The notes under the pieces are model-generated. The model was not told the origin of the DNA. It ran no database searches and was given only the letters and a program-made list of their open reading frames with translations. The position numbers and the translations under genes are program-made. A stretch of 64,000 nucleotides of DNA. Origin: Pilatotrama ljubarskyi. Taxonomy: Eukaryota > Basidiomycota > Agaricomycetes > Polyporales > Polyporaceae. The stretch covers positions 112,583 to 176,582 of the forward strand of contig MU277700.1 of assembly GCA_022385805.1 (NCBI GenBank), read 5' to 3'. Positions 45,801 to 57,554 of the stretch are shown here, piece after piece. How positions within the stretch are numbered: the first letter of the stretch is position 1; each line of letters begins with the position of its first letter.

Positions 45801-46217
45801 GGCAGCGGCGGTGGCCGAACAACTGGAACAAGTACGTGAGCATGCCGATCATGCTCAACGGGATCGGCCTCATCCCGCCCGCGACGGGCATCAACTACTC
45901 GTCCTGGTTCCTGCTCGGGTTCATCTTCCAGTTCCTTATCCGCAGGCGCCACTTTGGCTGGTGGACGAAGTTCAACTACGTGCTCACGGCCGCGTGCGAC
46001 TGCGGCACGGTGCTCGCGATCTTGTTCATCTTCTTCACGCTGCAATTCCCCAAGGGCGGCATCAACCTGAACTGGTGGGGGAACACCGTCTTCATGAACA
46101 GTGAGTGCCAGCGGGCTGCTGTGGTCTGTTCTGTCGATGCTGATGGTGCGACTTTTCTCAGCTGCGGATTGGAAACGTCTGCCATTGCGACAGGTGCCGG
46201 CGGACGGCATCAGGTAG
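42839..46217 (+). CDS. OPT-family small oligopeptide transporter
   Basis: Nine exons: 42839-43404, 43456-43608, 43840-44375, 44426-44667, 44729-45097, 45155-45259, 45313-45381, 45440-46100, 46162-46217, coding 918 aa. It imports small peptides by proton symport at the plasma membrane. A long disordered cytosolic N-terminus (about 190 residues, Pro/Ser-rich) precedes an acidic stretch and about 14 membrane segments. The family signature NPGPWNIKEHALVYIMANV is near residue 300, and KLPPR, the KIPPR motif variant, is near 708. The C-terminal end LNWWGN leads into a short last exon ending RQVPADGIR. The second intron is long (231 nt). All frames close, and the length agrees with fungal OPTs carrying an extended N-terminus. 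Confidence 0.92.
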
Positions 46218-46350
46218 TAGGACGCGCTGGAATACCGCCTCTTCCCCTCGCTCGTTTTTCTCTCTCCTCGTCGGTCATGTGGGACGTTCGTTCGTTTAGT
46301 TAGGTGTACGAGTCTTGGCGCGGATAACATATCAATGCAAATGTGGAAAT

Positions 46351-46374
46351 CAGCAGCAGCAGCAGAAGAAGAAG
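46351..46374 (+). repeat. CAG/AAG trinucleotide microsatellite
   Basis: Five CAG units followed by three AAG units, in the 3' flank of the OPT gene. Confidence 0.9.
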
Positions 46375-46869
46375 TCAGCCGTCACTTTCCCGCCCTTTCC
46401 CATCCCAGGTTCCTTTCCCCTCCATCCATCATCTCCCCATCCTCTATGCTCCCACCGACGCCCTCGGCGCAGCTGCGGATCCCTCCCTCGGTCCCCTTGA
46501 CTTCGCTCGAGTCCCCACGTCCTGCTGCGCCGCCGTCGGCCTCGTCCCGTCATCGTACCATATGTATTCGCGTCCCGATATAGCCTACCCTCGCCTCACG
46601 CTACAGCAACACGCCGGGAGCAGCTCTCTTCGCCCTCTCGGCCCTCCTTGCGCTGATCTTGCGCCCTCCCGTCCGTCCACGCGCGCAGTATGGCCATCCC
46701 TCTCTTCCTCGCTCTCCTCTGCACCCCATTCCCCCTTCTGTCGGGCTTCAGGCCCCGCCATCCGAGTCCGCGATTCGATTATTTGCATATTAGAAATACC
46801 TTACATCGACGGCTTGTGCCACGCAGCCATAGCCGGCCGTCTGTGATCTGATCCACATACCTATGTAAC

Positions 46870-46990
46870 CCCTCCCTGTCTCTCATCGTCATCGTCGTTG
46901 TCAATCTCGTTCGGTTCTGTCTGTTTCTCCCAATCGTGTTTTTCCCTCACTCCTTTCGGTTTCCCTCCCGTCCCTCTTCGTTGTCCGGTG
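46870..46990 (+). promoter_or_regulatory. CT-rich tract, promoter-like
   Basis: A strongly pyrimidine-biased stretch (many CTCCC and TTTCCCTC units). Such tracts commonly precede transcription starts of well-expressed filamentous-fungal genes. The nearest supported plus-strand start codon is 1 kb away at 47997, so either a 5' exon of that gene or an unrecognised gene may begin here. Confidence 0.35.
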
Positions 46991-47996
46991 TGTCAGTAGC
47001 AGCAATGTGAGGTGGTAGTAGTACATACATAGTATGATACTCGGCTTCCAACCCCGCCGCGTAGTGGCCGGTGCTCATGCTCATGTCCTCGTCAAGGGGA
47101 CGTCCTCATGTGCACCGGCGGCAGTACGTATCATATGGAAGCTAGATCAGTACCAGTACGCAAAAGCACTTCTTCGGGTGGAAAGAAAACGTAGCGTACA
47201 CACTCATTCCCGCCATACATCGTCCGACCCGATCGACCCGCGTGTTGTACAAGTTGCAAGAACACGTACATCTTGCTGCGGACGCCCATATGCTTGCATC
47301 AAGCAATCCTCGGCTGTGGCGGAACTTTGCGTGAGCTGTAATGTGTCTCAGTTTGAGGCGGTTCACGGAGAATGCCTCCCCGGGGAAGTTCATGCGCGCA
47401 CTTCCGGAGGACGCATTGGTCCTTCTCCGTTCCCGGCGGGTGCAGTAGCGCTCCACGACGAGCTCTTGTACTGGTACTTGCCGACCTCCGGGTCGACGAC
47501 TCTGCAGTCTCCCCGGAAGGCCATCTTCTCGTCGAGGAAATCGATCTCTTCGGAAGCATTGAGCTCGGGATATATTGGAGTTGAGCTACCGGTTCGGTGG
47601 GAGGGAACTGCTTATCGTGCACAATGATTGAGCCCTGAAGACTACGACGTTTGTTCGTTCTGGGACAATTCACAGTATGTCTCAGTAGTGGGTGCGTCGA
47701 CAAAAAGAAACCCTCTATATGGCACGCGTTCCGGTTGTCCGTACCCAGCTACGCAGCTTTGTACTCCGCGGCGGTGGGAGTGAACTCGAGGACCTCCGAA
47801 ACCACGCTCCTCGAGCCGAATCGAGAGGAAGAGTACTTCGTGGCTGTGCTCGTGGTAGTGGGCGCTTATCCCATATCACGCAGCAACTCCGAGCGCTCGC
47901 ACTGCCCTCACCATTCGACACGGTGGCTGGTCAGTCGCTCCTTCTATCCCTCCCACCACGTCGTCCTCTGGTTCAGGATATCTGCTTAGGCTTCTA

Positions 47997-49848
47997 ATGT
48001 TTCGCTATAGGGACTATGTACGTCTGCCAAGCCTCTCAGACGGCGAGCCTGGGAACGCGTATAAGGTCAAGAATACCCATGAGAAGCGGCGGAGAGCGGT
48101 GCAAGGCTTGGTCGCGCTCTCGGTCCTCGCCAACTTGTATTTCTTCTACGTGTTCTGCACGACATGGCCAGCACCGCTGGATGACTATCAATCACTGTGA
48201 GTTCACTTTGTACTTTGAATACCCAAAGGGGGTGGCTACCGCAGTCTCCATCCTAGAACAATGAGACCCCAGAGGCAGACTCCTGCGTGGTTCGTCAAGA
48301 GCTGGCGGACACATCCACCTCTTGACTCCTCCGGGTGATGTGGTCGCCTGTTCTTCATTATACCTCCTGCATATCAAGAGTCTCGAGTTCAAATGGGCTA
48401 GTGTCATCAAGGATGGGTTGACCGTCAGGACCGGCCCTAGCTACGTGTCTCTGGGGGGAAGTACAGTGGGATGCATCCCTAGGCGTGGTCGGCGGCCCGT
48501 AAAATACGACTTCCGTGCCGCCAAAGTATGTCAACTGGTGATCACAGCGTGAGCGTTTGGGGCGAAAATCCTAATGGGAGCAATGGCCCGCGCTCAGTAA
48601 GAGATACATCACGCGGCAGCCGACCAGCTCCCTCGCGCATCTCACAAATCTCCTGCGATCTAGGGCAAGAGTAGGACTGCTGACCCTTCCCAACTCCCTC
48701 GACGCAATATGCAGAGCATTGCTAGTCGTGACCACCAGCACTGGCGCCCGCAGCACTGTGAGACGTTCAGACGGTTGCCTTGAACCTGTGAGAGCCTTGC
48801 ATACGTCTCTAGCTTCATTCAGGTCGACGGAGCTGCCATCAGGTCAAATGTGACGTCCAACTTGGAAGCTGCTCTTGGCATGCGGACAAAGTATACCATA
48901 CGCAGCACATGTTCTCCCTCAGCGAAGCTCTCTGCAGTGGCTGACCCCAACCCATGCTCCTCCAGAAATACCCACCCGATTGTCGATACCGCGGCTTTGC
49001 CCACCATCGCACCGGTAAACCCGCGCGACCATGCCGTCGTCACAGGGTTGTACACGGACGCGTTCGCGACCGCAGTCGCCACCCTGGGACACACGCTGAA
49101 CGTGGCGAACTCCTCCGCATCCCGCGTCCTCCTCTACCTTCCCGACAAGATCTCCCGGCGTGCGCTCTGCATCGCCACCGTTTCCGGGTGGGAGACCGTG
49201 CCGATTGAGCGCATCGCGCCGCCCTTCCGAGGGGTACACCGCCACTTCCTCGACCAGTACTCCAAGCTGCACCTCTGGACGCTCGACAAGAAGAAGGGAC
49301 TCAAAGGCCTCGTCTACGTCGACGCGGACGCGCTCGTCCGGCGCAACTTCGACGAGCTCTTCCGGCTGCCCTACACGTTCGCCGCGGTGCCCGACGTGTA
49401 CGCGACCTCGCAGGGATACGTGACGTCCTTCAACGCCGGCGTGATGTTCCTGCGGCCGGACAGCGCGCTCTTTGAAGACATGGTCAGCAAGATCGCGACG
49501 GCGCGCTACCCCGCTGAGCAGGCCGAACAGGCTTTCCTGAACCAGTATTTCGGCGCGGAGGCGCTCCGACTGCCATACGCGTACAACGCGAACCTGGCGA
49601 TCAAGAAGCGCACACCGGCGCTTTGGGCGGGGCTGCAGGACGAGATGCGCGTGATGCACTTCACGATGGCGAAGCCGTTCTTGCAGGGCGACTACGACGA
49701 GGTCCCGATGGACCAGCTCGAGAGGAACGCGGAGAAGGTCGCACGGAAGAAGTCGGCGTACAGGGAGGAGATCATAGAGTGGCTCGATGCGTGGCAGGAG
49801 ACGAAGAGGACGTACGGATCCAAGCTAGCGAAGTGTAATGCTTCGTGA
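47997..49848 (+). CDS. GT8 (glycogenin-like) glycosyltransferase, type II membrane protein
   Basis: Two exons as modelled, 47997-48196 and 48966-49848, giving 360 aa with a closed frame. The first exon codes a basic cytosolic tail (KVKNTHEKRRR) and one membrane anchor (VQGLVALSVLANLYFFYVF), as in Golgi type II enzymes. The second exon carries the GT8 domain: AVVTGLYTDAFATAVATLGH, then YSKLHLWTL, the DxD metal site YVDADALV (about residue 186), FNAGVMFLRP, and a C-terminal HFT motif (MRVMHFTMAKPF). It transfers a sugar from a nucleotide-sugar donor; the acceptor is unknown. The 769-nt intron is far above the local norm, so one or more small exons may be missing. The GT8 call itself is firm. 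Confidence 0.75.
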
Positions 49849-50131
49849 GGAGACGCGTCCACTCGTACGTTCATGGATGTACTACGGGAGGTTGCCTGTT
49901 GATACTTGACCCCTTTTCTCGCGAACGCTGCGAAGGTGAAGGCGAAGGCAAACGTCTACCTCACCAGAGCCTGCCTGTTTCATCACACCGCGCAGCATGC
50001 AATTGCGCGCAGGTTAACCTAAAGTTCGGAAGAGGCCTGTTTGCTTTGATCCCTCGTTACCGCGAGGATATAGTACAAGATCCAGCCTCGCTACAGATAC
50101 GTGCTGCTTGTTGCACCGTGACTAGACTGTG
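49849..50131. other. convergent intergenic
   Basis: About 280 bp between convergent stop codons. Nothing recognised. Confidence 0.4.
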
Positions 50132-51464
50132 TCAACCTGATTCCGTCTCCTGAGGCTTAACCACGAGCTTAGCCCCGCTCACTGCATTGTTACGAAGCCG
50201 TTCTAACCCGCCTGGGACAGCCCGCAGCCCTCCACTCAAGACTTCTGCCCGATTCGGCTTGTAAAGTGCCAGGTGTCAGCCCTATGTCCGACATGCGACA
50301 GAGTAACATACCTTGATATCCCCTCTCTCAAGCAATTGCGGCAGCTTGGCAAGTAGGCTCCGAGATGCCGCCTCATTGACGGGATCCTTGAGATACCCGT
50401 ACGCCATGTGGATCTTCTTCTGCGAACGTTCGTCAGCTCCAGGTACGGGTCCTGGGAGCACGACGACGAGGTCGCCCGTCGGTGCCGTCACGCTATAGCC
50501 AGCGGCGAGCGTCTCTGACACCGAGATGGCATCGAAGACCACGTCAAAGTACCCGCCAGCGATCTCCATTGCCTGCTTGCTCAGTATCTCTCCAGGAAGT
50601 TTGCGGTCCAAGATGTGCGTAGCACCAAGGGACTTCAGCAGCTCCGTGTTCTGCTTGGAGGCTGTGGTGATGATTGGCGAGAAGCGGGACAGCCGCGCCA
50701 ATTGAATTGCTAAGGTGTCGGAATACGTGAGCTGATGGATGATGGGATCCAGCTCGACGGGAGTGCGTACCATACTGGCCGACGGAACTGGCACCGCCGA
50801 GGATGAAGATCGGTTTACCGGTATACTTTCCTCGTCCCTGCTCCTCCCAGGGCGGAGTAAGCCGCACGGAGGCCGCCCCTTCCTTCAAGTTGTACAGTGA
50901 CAGGGCAGCTGTAGCAAGCCCGCTGGGGACAGTGGCGGCTTCCTCAGGCGAGAGCAGATTATGAGGATACTATAGTGGCGATGCTCGTCAGGAGAAATCC
51001 TGCAACGCGGACACCTTCAAGTGCGGTAACTTACCTTCGAGGCACTGTCGACCGGCACGGCTATGTATTGCTGGAAAGTGCCCCGCAGACCGAGGCCGGA
51101 CTGGTCCGCGGGATCTTGCCACCACCCTTGGAGGATGCTGCATACACCGCATACCGGATTAGTCACGCGCTGCGGACGCGCAGGGATCCGTTCAACTCGC
51201 CACTTACACTCGGTCGTCAACGGCGTATCCATTGACACCGCTGCCCACCTCGACGACGGTGCCCGCGGCATCGAAGCCTAGGATGCATGGGTACTCCTGG
51301 GCGAGGATGCCGTACGTCTGTATTTTCCAGTCAGCCGGATTGAGTGCAGCGGCTTCGATGCGAACGAGGAGCTTCCCGGGACCGGGCTTTGGAATACCGA
51401 TGTCCCTGAGCACCAGCGGCCCGCATTCGGACTCGAGAAGGAGGGCTTTCTGCTGAGAAGGCAT
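50132..51464 (-). CDS. medium-chain dehydrogenase/reductase, zinc-ADH/ToxD-like
   Basis: Five exons: 51464-51208, 51137-51035, 50969-50771, 50709-50312, 50257-50132, coding 360 aa. The N-terminal GroES-like domain has the usual start (KALLLES, then VRIEAAALNPADWKIQ, then LGFDAAGTVVEVGSGV). The nucleotide-binding domain has GGASSVGQYAIQLARLS and a helix after ITTASKQN. The N-terminal part resembles quinone-oxidoreductase/enoyl-reductase members that lack the structural zinc, and I see no zinc-binding Cys cluster. A role in reducing enones or quinones is likely; the substrate is unknown. Introns are 70, 65, 61 and 54 nt. The start is the first ATG, and the last exon ends KLVVKPQETESG. Confidence 0.88.
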
Positions 51465-52554
51465 TTGCAGTGAGCCACGATGTGAAGACGGATGTAGGTA
51501 TAATGATGCATACCCACCTGGGCAAGCTCGTTTTATGCTTCAGACGTAGCCGTCGGAGATAGCAGTTATGACAGACCAGGTGTATGACCAAGTCTTACAC
51601 CTGTCACAATTTCGGAGATGCTGCAGACAGCGATCCGAGGCGACGCGTCAATAGTCAACCCTTGCGCCGCGAGGATTACCCAAGAGCGGCAGCATGTACC
51701 ACGCGAGGTATTGAACAACAACTCATAGGTTTCGCTGAAAGTATCCCCGAGCCTCCCAATATGTGGCTAATGGCGACACACACGACGCTTGATCCACGTT
51801 GTTAAGGGCCTAGTCCCGACTTCAGGAAGCCGACCGAGTGACGATGCATGATGCACGAAGCGTGCGTAGGCAATACCGCAGCTCGCTGACAAGTTCAGAA
51901 CCCTTCTTTAGCAAGACGTACATGTTTGAGGGTTGGCAACAAGCTCACCTTGCCATCGCCAGCGTGAATTTGCTGCGGCAGCTTAGAAAGCAGCAGACAT
52001 CGGATGACTATGCAGCTGATCGGCTTGGGCACTCATGAGGGAGCCGAGCGATGCACACACGCACCTGTTTGCCGTTTTGCACGCCTCCGGACCGCCGCAG
52101 CGACGACAGCTGCGGAAGACCACAAATACGGTCACACACGCCTCGGTCATGCATCATCCGGGCGATGAGACCGCCATTGGCAGCCAACGTTTCTTACCGC
52201 GAAGCAGTGTGAACGACACTTGCCAAGAGCGATACCAAGGTTCATCGAATGCCTTTGGCGCTTGACGTGGGTAGGCGTAGGAGTTCTATGCAAGTGTCCG
52301 AGTAGCAAGTCCAATAGCCTGGGGTAGGTAAGCGGTGCGCATGACGAGTGAGAAAGAAAGCAGGTCCGGGATCCAAGAAACTATAGTGCACAGTGTACGT
52401 GAGATAGTGACAGATAAAGAGAGCAGCGCAAAGATCGACTAGTAGCCCGCACAGTACGATATGTATACTCAGAGCCCCTCCGTCCGGGTCTATCCCCGCG
52501 CCGCCCGTTCCAACGTACAACATCGTCGTCGATCGCTCGTCACGTCTATGTCGT
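51465..52554. other. intergenic, no gene seen
   Basis: About 1.1 kb between two minus-strand genes. It contains the promoter of the oxidoreductase and the 3' flank of the CSC1-like gene. No motif recognised. Confidence 0.4.
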
Positions 52555-55500
52555 TCACAGCACTCTATGCGCACCCCGCCCGGCCATGTTCTGCTCGCCG
52601 CTGAGACCCGGCGGCGGCACAGGAGCTTGACCGAAGTACGAGTCCGGCGAGACCCGGTTAGGGCTCAAGCTCGGGCTCGATCGTGATGGGCCTTGCGCAT
52701 GGTATTGCTGTGCTGGCGGGTACTGCTGCGGCGGGTACTGTGACTGAGGCGAGTATTGCTGCGAGGAGTACGTCTGTGCGGGGTACGGTCGGTGGAGGGG
52801 TGCTTCCCGGTATGCATCATTGGGGTACGCAGCGGGGATGAGCGGCGTCGCGGGGTTCTCATACATCGGTGACGAGGTGTAACCGTGCCCGAGATCGACG
52901 TTGCTCCTGCTCGCGGCCGCCTGTGGGTCGTAGTACCCGGGTCCCTGCTACAGGCACAATCTCGTCAGAACACGTCAGCCGCAGGACTGACGAAAGCGCC
53001 ATACCTGATGCGGGAGCAATGGTTGCACGTCGGAGGTGGTGTCCAACCTCGTCATCTCGATCTCAGGCTGGGGGCCCGAGGCCAGGTACCGGTCGTATCC
53101 TACAAACTTCGACGGTGCAGGCGATCCACGGCCGCTGTCCGAATATGGCGGTTTCGGGTCTGCCAGCAGGTTGGAAGACGAGACGGAGCGCGTGTCCCAA
53201 TCGTCTCCCCTGTCACGCTGGTAGAGCGCAGGATCGTACTCGAGATCGCGCTATGACATCTCCATCAGCTCTGCAGTCGACAAGACTCGATGGAAGCGCA
53301 ACGTACCTCTTCGACCGCGGCGATCTTGATGCCTCCGGCGACAACATGGGCGTCGGTGGCCTGTCCGCCCATCTCCTCGAGCTTGGTCTGCACATTCTGG
53401 GTCTTGCCGTGGTACACCTGCGGCAGCAGGTGCGTCATATTCGCGTGCACCATCGGCGTGAACAGCTCGCTATGCAGCGCCGGGTGGCCGAAGCGCTTCT
53501 CGAGCCGGTTCCCGACGTTGTCTGCACGGCGCGAATGCACGTGAGCCTCGCGCAGCTCCTGCTCGGTCGGCATGTAGTACCGGAACGATGGCTGGAAGGT
53601 GCGGTGGATATACGCCTTAAAGACGAGGACGAGGAGCATGGGTGGAATCATCGACAGCCACTTGAACGTCTTGAACCCGAAGCCCAGACCGGCGGCTGCA
53701 TGGCGGGTGGTGAGCGCTCTGCGGGCGAATGGCGACGAGGACGATACGTACTCAGAAGCATGATGAACTGCATGAGCATGACCCCAGCAAGCAACCGGTT
53801 GATGACCACGTTCCACATGCGCTGAATGGAGCATGAGCGCAAGCGCGTCTCACTGAGCCGTTAGGGACTTACTCCGCCAGTCTCGGTTTTCGAGACGAAA
53901 ACGAACATGAGCTGGTACTTGTAAACCCAAGAGCTGATCCAGAAGACGACTGCCGCGGCAACAGCGACCAGCGGCGCAAGCGGAGCGAAGAAGAGCCCTA
54001 CAGTACCCATAAACAGCTAGTATATAACGTCAGACTTGAGTCTCAATAGGACCCTGAGACAACCCACCAAGTTTGAACTGCAAGGCGGAACAATTAGCGT
54101 GCTGCGCCTTTTAAGGGCAAAAAAAGGTGCTCACTAGTAGATCGCATACTGGAACTCCGGCGGTTGCGTCCATTCCCTGATCTCACGGGGCGTGCGTCCG
54201 AACAAGCTGGAAGGAGAAAGGTTCAGGATCGATCGAACCACATGTACACACATTGTACGCAAAACAGACGTACTGAGTCTTGACGAAGATCACGGCAAGG
54301 TTGATGATCTGTGCCAGGTCAAACAAGACAAGGAAGCCGCGGAGCCTGATCGAGCATAGGTGAGCGACCAATGGGTAGCGATATGGAGCCGCCCTACGTA
54401 CGGGAAGTAGGTGAGCCAGTACGAGGACTGCTCGATGTACGTCTTGTTGATCGTGTCGGGCAACCCTGCAACGCATCGACAATCAGCGCTTTCCACGGAG
54501 GGAAGCAGCAAGAACCTCACTGTCGAAGCTCTTGAAGATGGTCTCGACGCTCGCGTGCTTGCCCACAAGTTCCACAATCTGCTGAACCGCGTCTAAACGA
54601 TAGTGCGCATGAGAACCCGACAGATATGAGCAGGGGGTATGTGGCACTTACTGAAGATGACGCCAATGAGTGTGAAGATGATGAGCTGGGAGATCACTAG
54701 GAACGCGAAGTAACGCGCGACGACAGCGCGGTCGAGGCGCGAGTGCGTATATGCGCCCATGTACTTCGTCAGCTTGCGCATGATGATGGGCAGCGCCCAG
54801 CCAAAAAGCGCAGACACCGCGGGCGGGAGCACACCCGAAACGAACGCGAAGGACCCTGGAGATGCCTTTGACCATTTATCCAGGAACGAGATGTAAGCAG
54901 TGAGCTGCGTGACAACGAAGGGTTAGCGACCAGTCGCCTCCTGCACACGAGGAAGCATGGACGCACCGAGGCCAAATTGGCGAGCAGCGAGATGATTGCG
55001 AGGGGTAGCGTGTTGAAGAAGCAGACAGCAATCAGCCAAATCCAGCCGATTGTCTGCTTGCGACGAATCTCGGACGGGCTTCGTCCCAGGTTCTTCCAGA
55101 CCTGCGCGCCAATCTCAGCCTACCAATTTTCCAGATAGGGAGGAGCGACTGCTTACGATGTCCTTCGGGTTCGGCGCGAGAGTGATAGTCGCACCCTTCG
55201 GATGCTTGTGCCTGAGCATGTTCGCGACGATGTGCGCGTAGGGGACCGCGGCCATCGAGGCGAAGCCGTAGTTCTCGGGCTTGCGCAGGTCGATCTGCGC
55301 GCGGAATTCCTCGACGGCACGCTCCGCGCGCTGGAGCTTTTGCCTGTGCCCCCAGATTGTTAGCGAACGCGCGTTTGGAGGGTGCAGAACGAAACCCGAC
55401 ATACGTGTAGTAGTCGATCGCATCCTTCTTCTCGCCGCCGCAGCCCATGAAGCCGCCGATGGTGATCGTCGGCCGCTTTTTGCCGATCTTGCCGCCCTTG

Positions 55501-56977
55501 AGGTACTTGACAAGCACGGCCTCGAGCTCGCGCACCGCGTCGTTGTGGTACTCGATCAAGTCAGGCAGGCGGCCGACCTTGCGACCGATGTGGACGGAGG
55601 TCGTAGGGTACGGGACTTGCACGGACTCGAAGATCGCGCGCAGGCCCTCGTCCGACTGCAGCTTCTTCGGCACTTCTGTGACCATGAGTGTGCGCGCGTA
55701 GAACGACTGCACGTATTCCGGCGACCGGAACCAGTCGCGGCGAAGCCGCACCACCTCGCGCCAGTGCCACCACACGAAGGCCATTACGACCAAGGTAACG
55801 GCATACGTCACTACAATGTGCGCAAAGATGAAGTCCGTCTTCGCGAGGTCGCGGATGGTGAGCATTGATAGGACGTCGCGGCCCTTCGAGGGCACATGCT
55901 TGATGTTGTACGCGACGTTGACCGGGATCAGCACGGCGCAGGTCAAGAAGGCGATCGCGGTGAAGAGCCAGCGGCACATGCGCAGGAAACGGAGGTAGAT
56001 CGCGGCGTCGAGGCCGATCTTGTCGACGAGCTCAGGCTCCTTCGTGTGAAGGAGCGGAGGTAACCAACCGAGGAAGGAGTCGGAGGGGCGTGGCGGCACT
56101 TTGTTACCGACATGGTACTTCACCTTGGGTTCGTAAACGATCTGTATGGCGCGGCGTGGTCAGTGGTCGGTTCATGAAGGAGACCAGAACGAGCAGCATG
56201 CGATCAGAAGGAGGCCAGAACGATGCGACGTTACCACTCATCGCGCAAGGTGGAGACGAGAGCTGCTACGAGTTGTACTACTACGAGGCAGCCATGCGCG
56301 GTTCAGCGCCTGAACGGGAGCACAGCATGCAGGCAGCAACCTATCCGTGGACACGGAGGTAACGGAGTGCACAAGGCTGGGGTCAGGAGGACAACGAACA
56401 GAGCCTGAACTCGCTGAGAACGGTGGGGCGACACCCAGATATCGGTCGAAGACTCGATAACCTGGGCGTCGAACACCGTTCTCCGGGCCAGCATAGGTGA
56501 CAGAGGTGCGCATGCGCGGACAGGCGAGCTACAAGTTCATCCAGCTGCGTCAATTGCAGCGTAGCGGCTTGACAAGTTTCCTTGACACTATGCCCGGATG
56601 ATTTGGAACAAGGCACTATGGGCGAGCAGGGCACCGCCCTCAGGCAATTGAGCGATCCGTACAATTGACAGATGGTGACTCCTGGGTGCGCCGCAGACGG
56701 CAGGTATCGCATTGGGCGCAGTCTTTCCACCGGCGAAGTATATAAGAAGATGAGAGTTGAAACTAACCTTGTTCTTGGGCCGGAGGACGTTAAAGACGAA
56801 GACCGTTGCGAGCTAGCATAGGCGTGAGCGACCACTGGGCCTCCGCACGTCCCCTTGTACGGACTGCGCACTCACCGACACTCCCAACATCAACCCGACC
56901 TGGGAAGCCACCGCAACGGGCGCCAGCGTCCGTTGGCTTGTGGTCTCGCCGATGATTTGCGAAACTTCGTCGGACAT
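52555..56977 (-). CDS. CSC1/OSCA-like mechanosensitive cation channel
   Basis: Sixteen exons: 56977-56876, 56812-56768, 56141-55405, 55343-55157, 55119-54967, 54904-54652, 54592-54521, 54465-54402, 54345-54274, 54206-54135, 54077-54068, 54016-53873, 53821-53752, 53695-53307, 53250-53005, 52947-52555, coding 1002 aa with all frames closing. Order: N-terminal membrane part with FVFNVLRPKNK then IVYEPKVKYHVG; a cytosolic PHM7-type region (residues about 170-310); a multi-TM channel core (about 325-680) containing TINKTYIEQSSYW and LFGRTPREIREWTQPPEFQY; and a disordered tail rich in Tyr, Gln and Pro. Family members are osmosensitive or mechanosensitive ion channels or lipid scramblases. Unusual: a 10-nt exon (54077-54068), a 37-nt intron (55156-55120) and a 626-nt intron (56767-56142). 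Confidence 0.88.
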
Positions 56978-57554
56978 GGTGGGTGCCGGACGAAGAGACT
57001 GTGTTGCGGAATGAAGGAGCCCGCTCGGAGTCGAAAGGAGTGGTGTTGTGCCAGACAGAGAGAGAGCGAGTTCAGGCGAAGCAGAGATGAGACCGAGATG
57101 GTTGAGGAAGAGAGCTGTTGTCGTCGACGCGGAGAGCGGTGGTAGAGGGAGAGAACAAGTCTCGAAACAGAACAAAAGGCGAGGGGCGACTTCTATCTGC
57201 TTTAGCACCCATTTAAGTCCATGCAAATAGGAGTAAGAACTGAGGTAACAAGTTACTAACAACCCTGTTTACTCCAGGCTTACTTTTGTAGTAATTGGTC
57301 CCTAACTTTGTTTTCCTTGGCGTTTACTACCGAGCACAGCCAATGCCAACCGGAAGGAGAATTGTCCCGGTCCAGATTTCCAGGCACAGAAGGTCAAAAC
57401 CCGGGGAAAGGCTGGGGAAGGGGACGAAACAATCGTTTTCGATTTCTCCGGATTACGTCAGCACTACCTCACGCCTCACACCGGCGGCAAGGACTAGCAT
57501 ATGTTGAATCCTTCGCATTTTATCTCAAGTCCGTCCAGGCCTCGCCACTGCTTC
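56978..57554. other. divergent promoter region
   Basis: Lies between the start codons of the CSC1-like and IMPACT-like genes, which are transcribed in opposite directions and probably share this region. No clear TATA box was noted. Confidence 0.4.

Larger units (their letters stand above)
46218..47996. other. intergenic with a pyrimidine-rich block
   Basis: 1.8 kb without a supported gene. It holds a CAG/AAG microsatellite and a CT-rich tract, both listed separately. A plus-strand frame at 47034-47627 (197 codons) is open but lacks any motif and has uneven composition. Confidence 0.35.

Noticed and set aside
47034..47627. 197-codon plus-strand ORF downstream of the CT-rich tract
   Set aside because: No domain, uneven composition and no intron logic; it looks like chance openness in GC-rich DNA.
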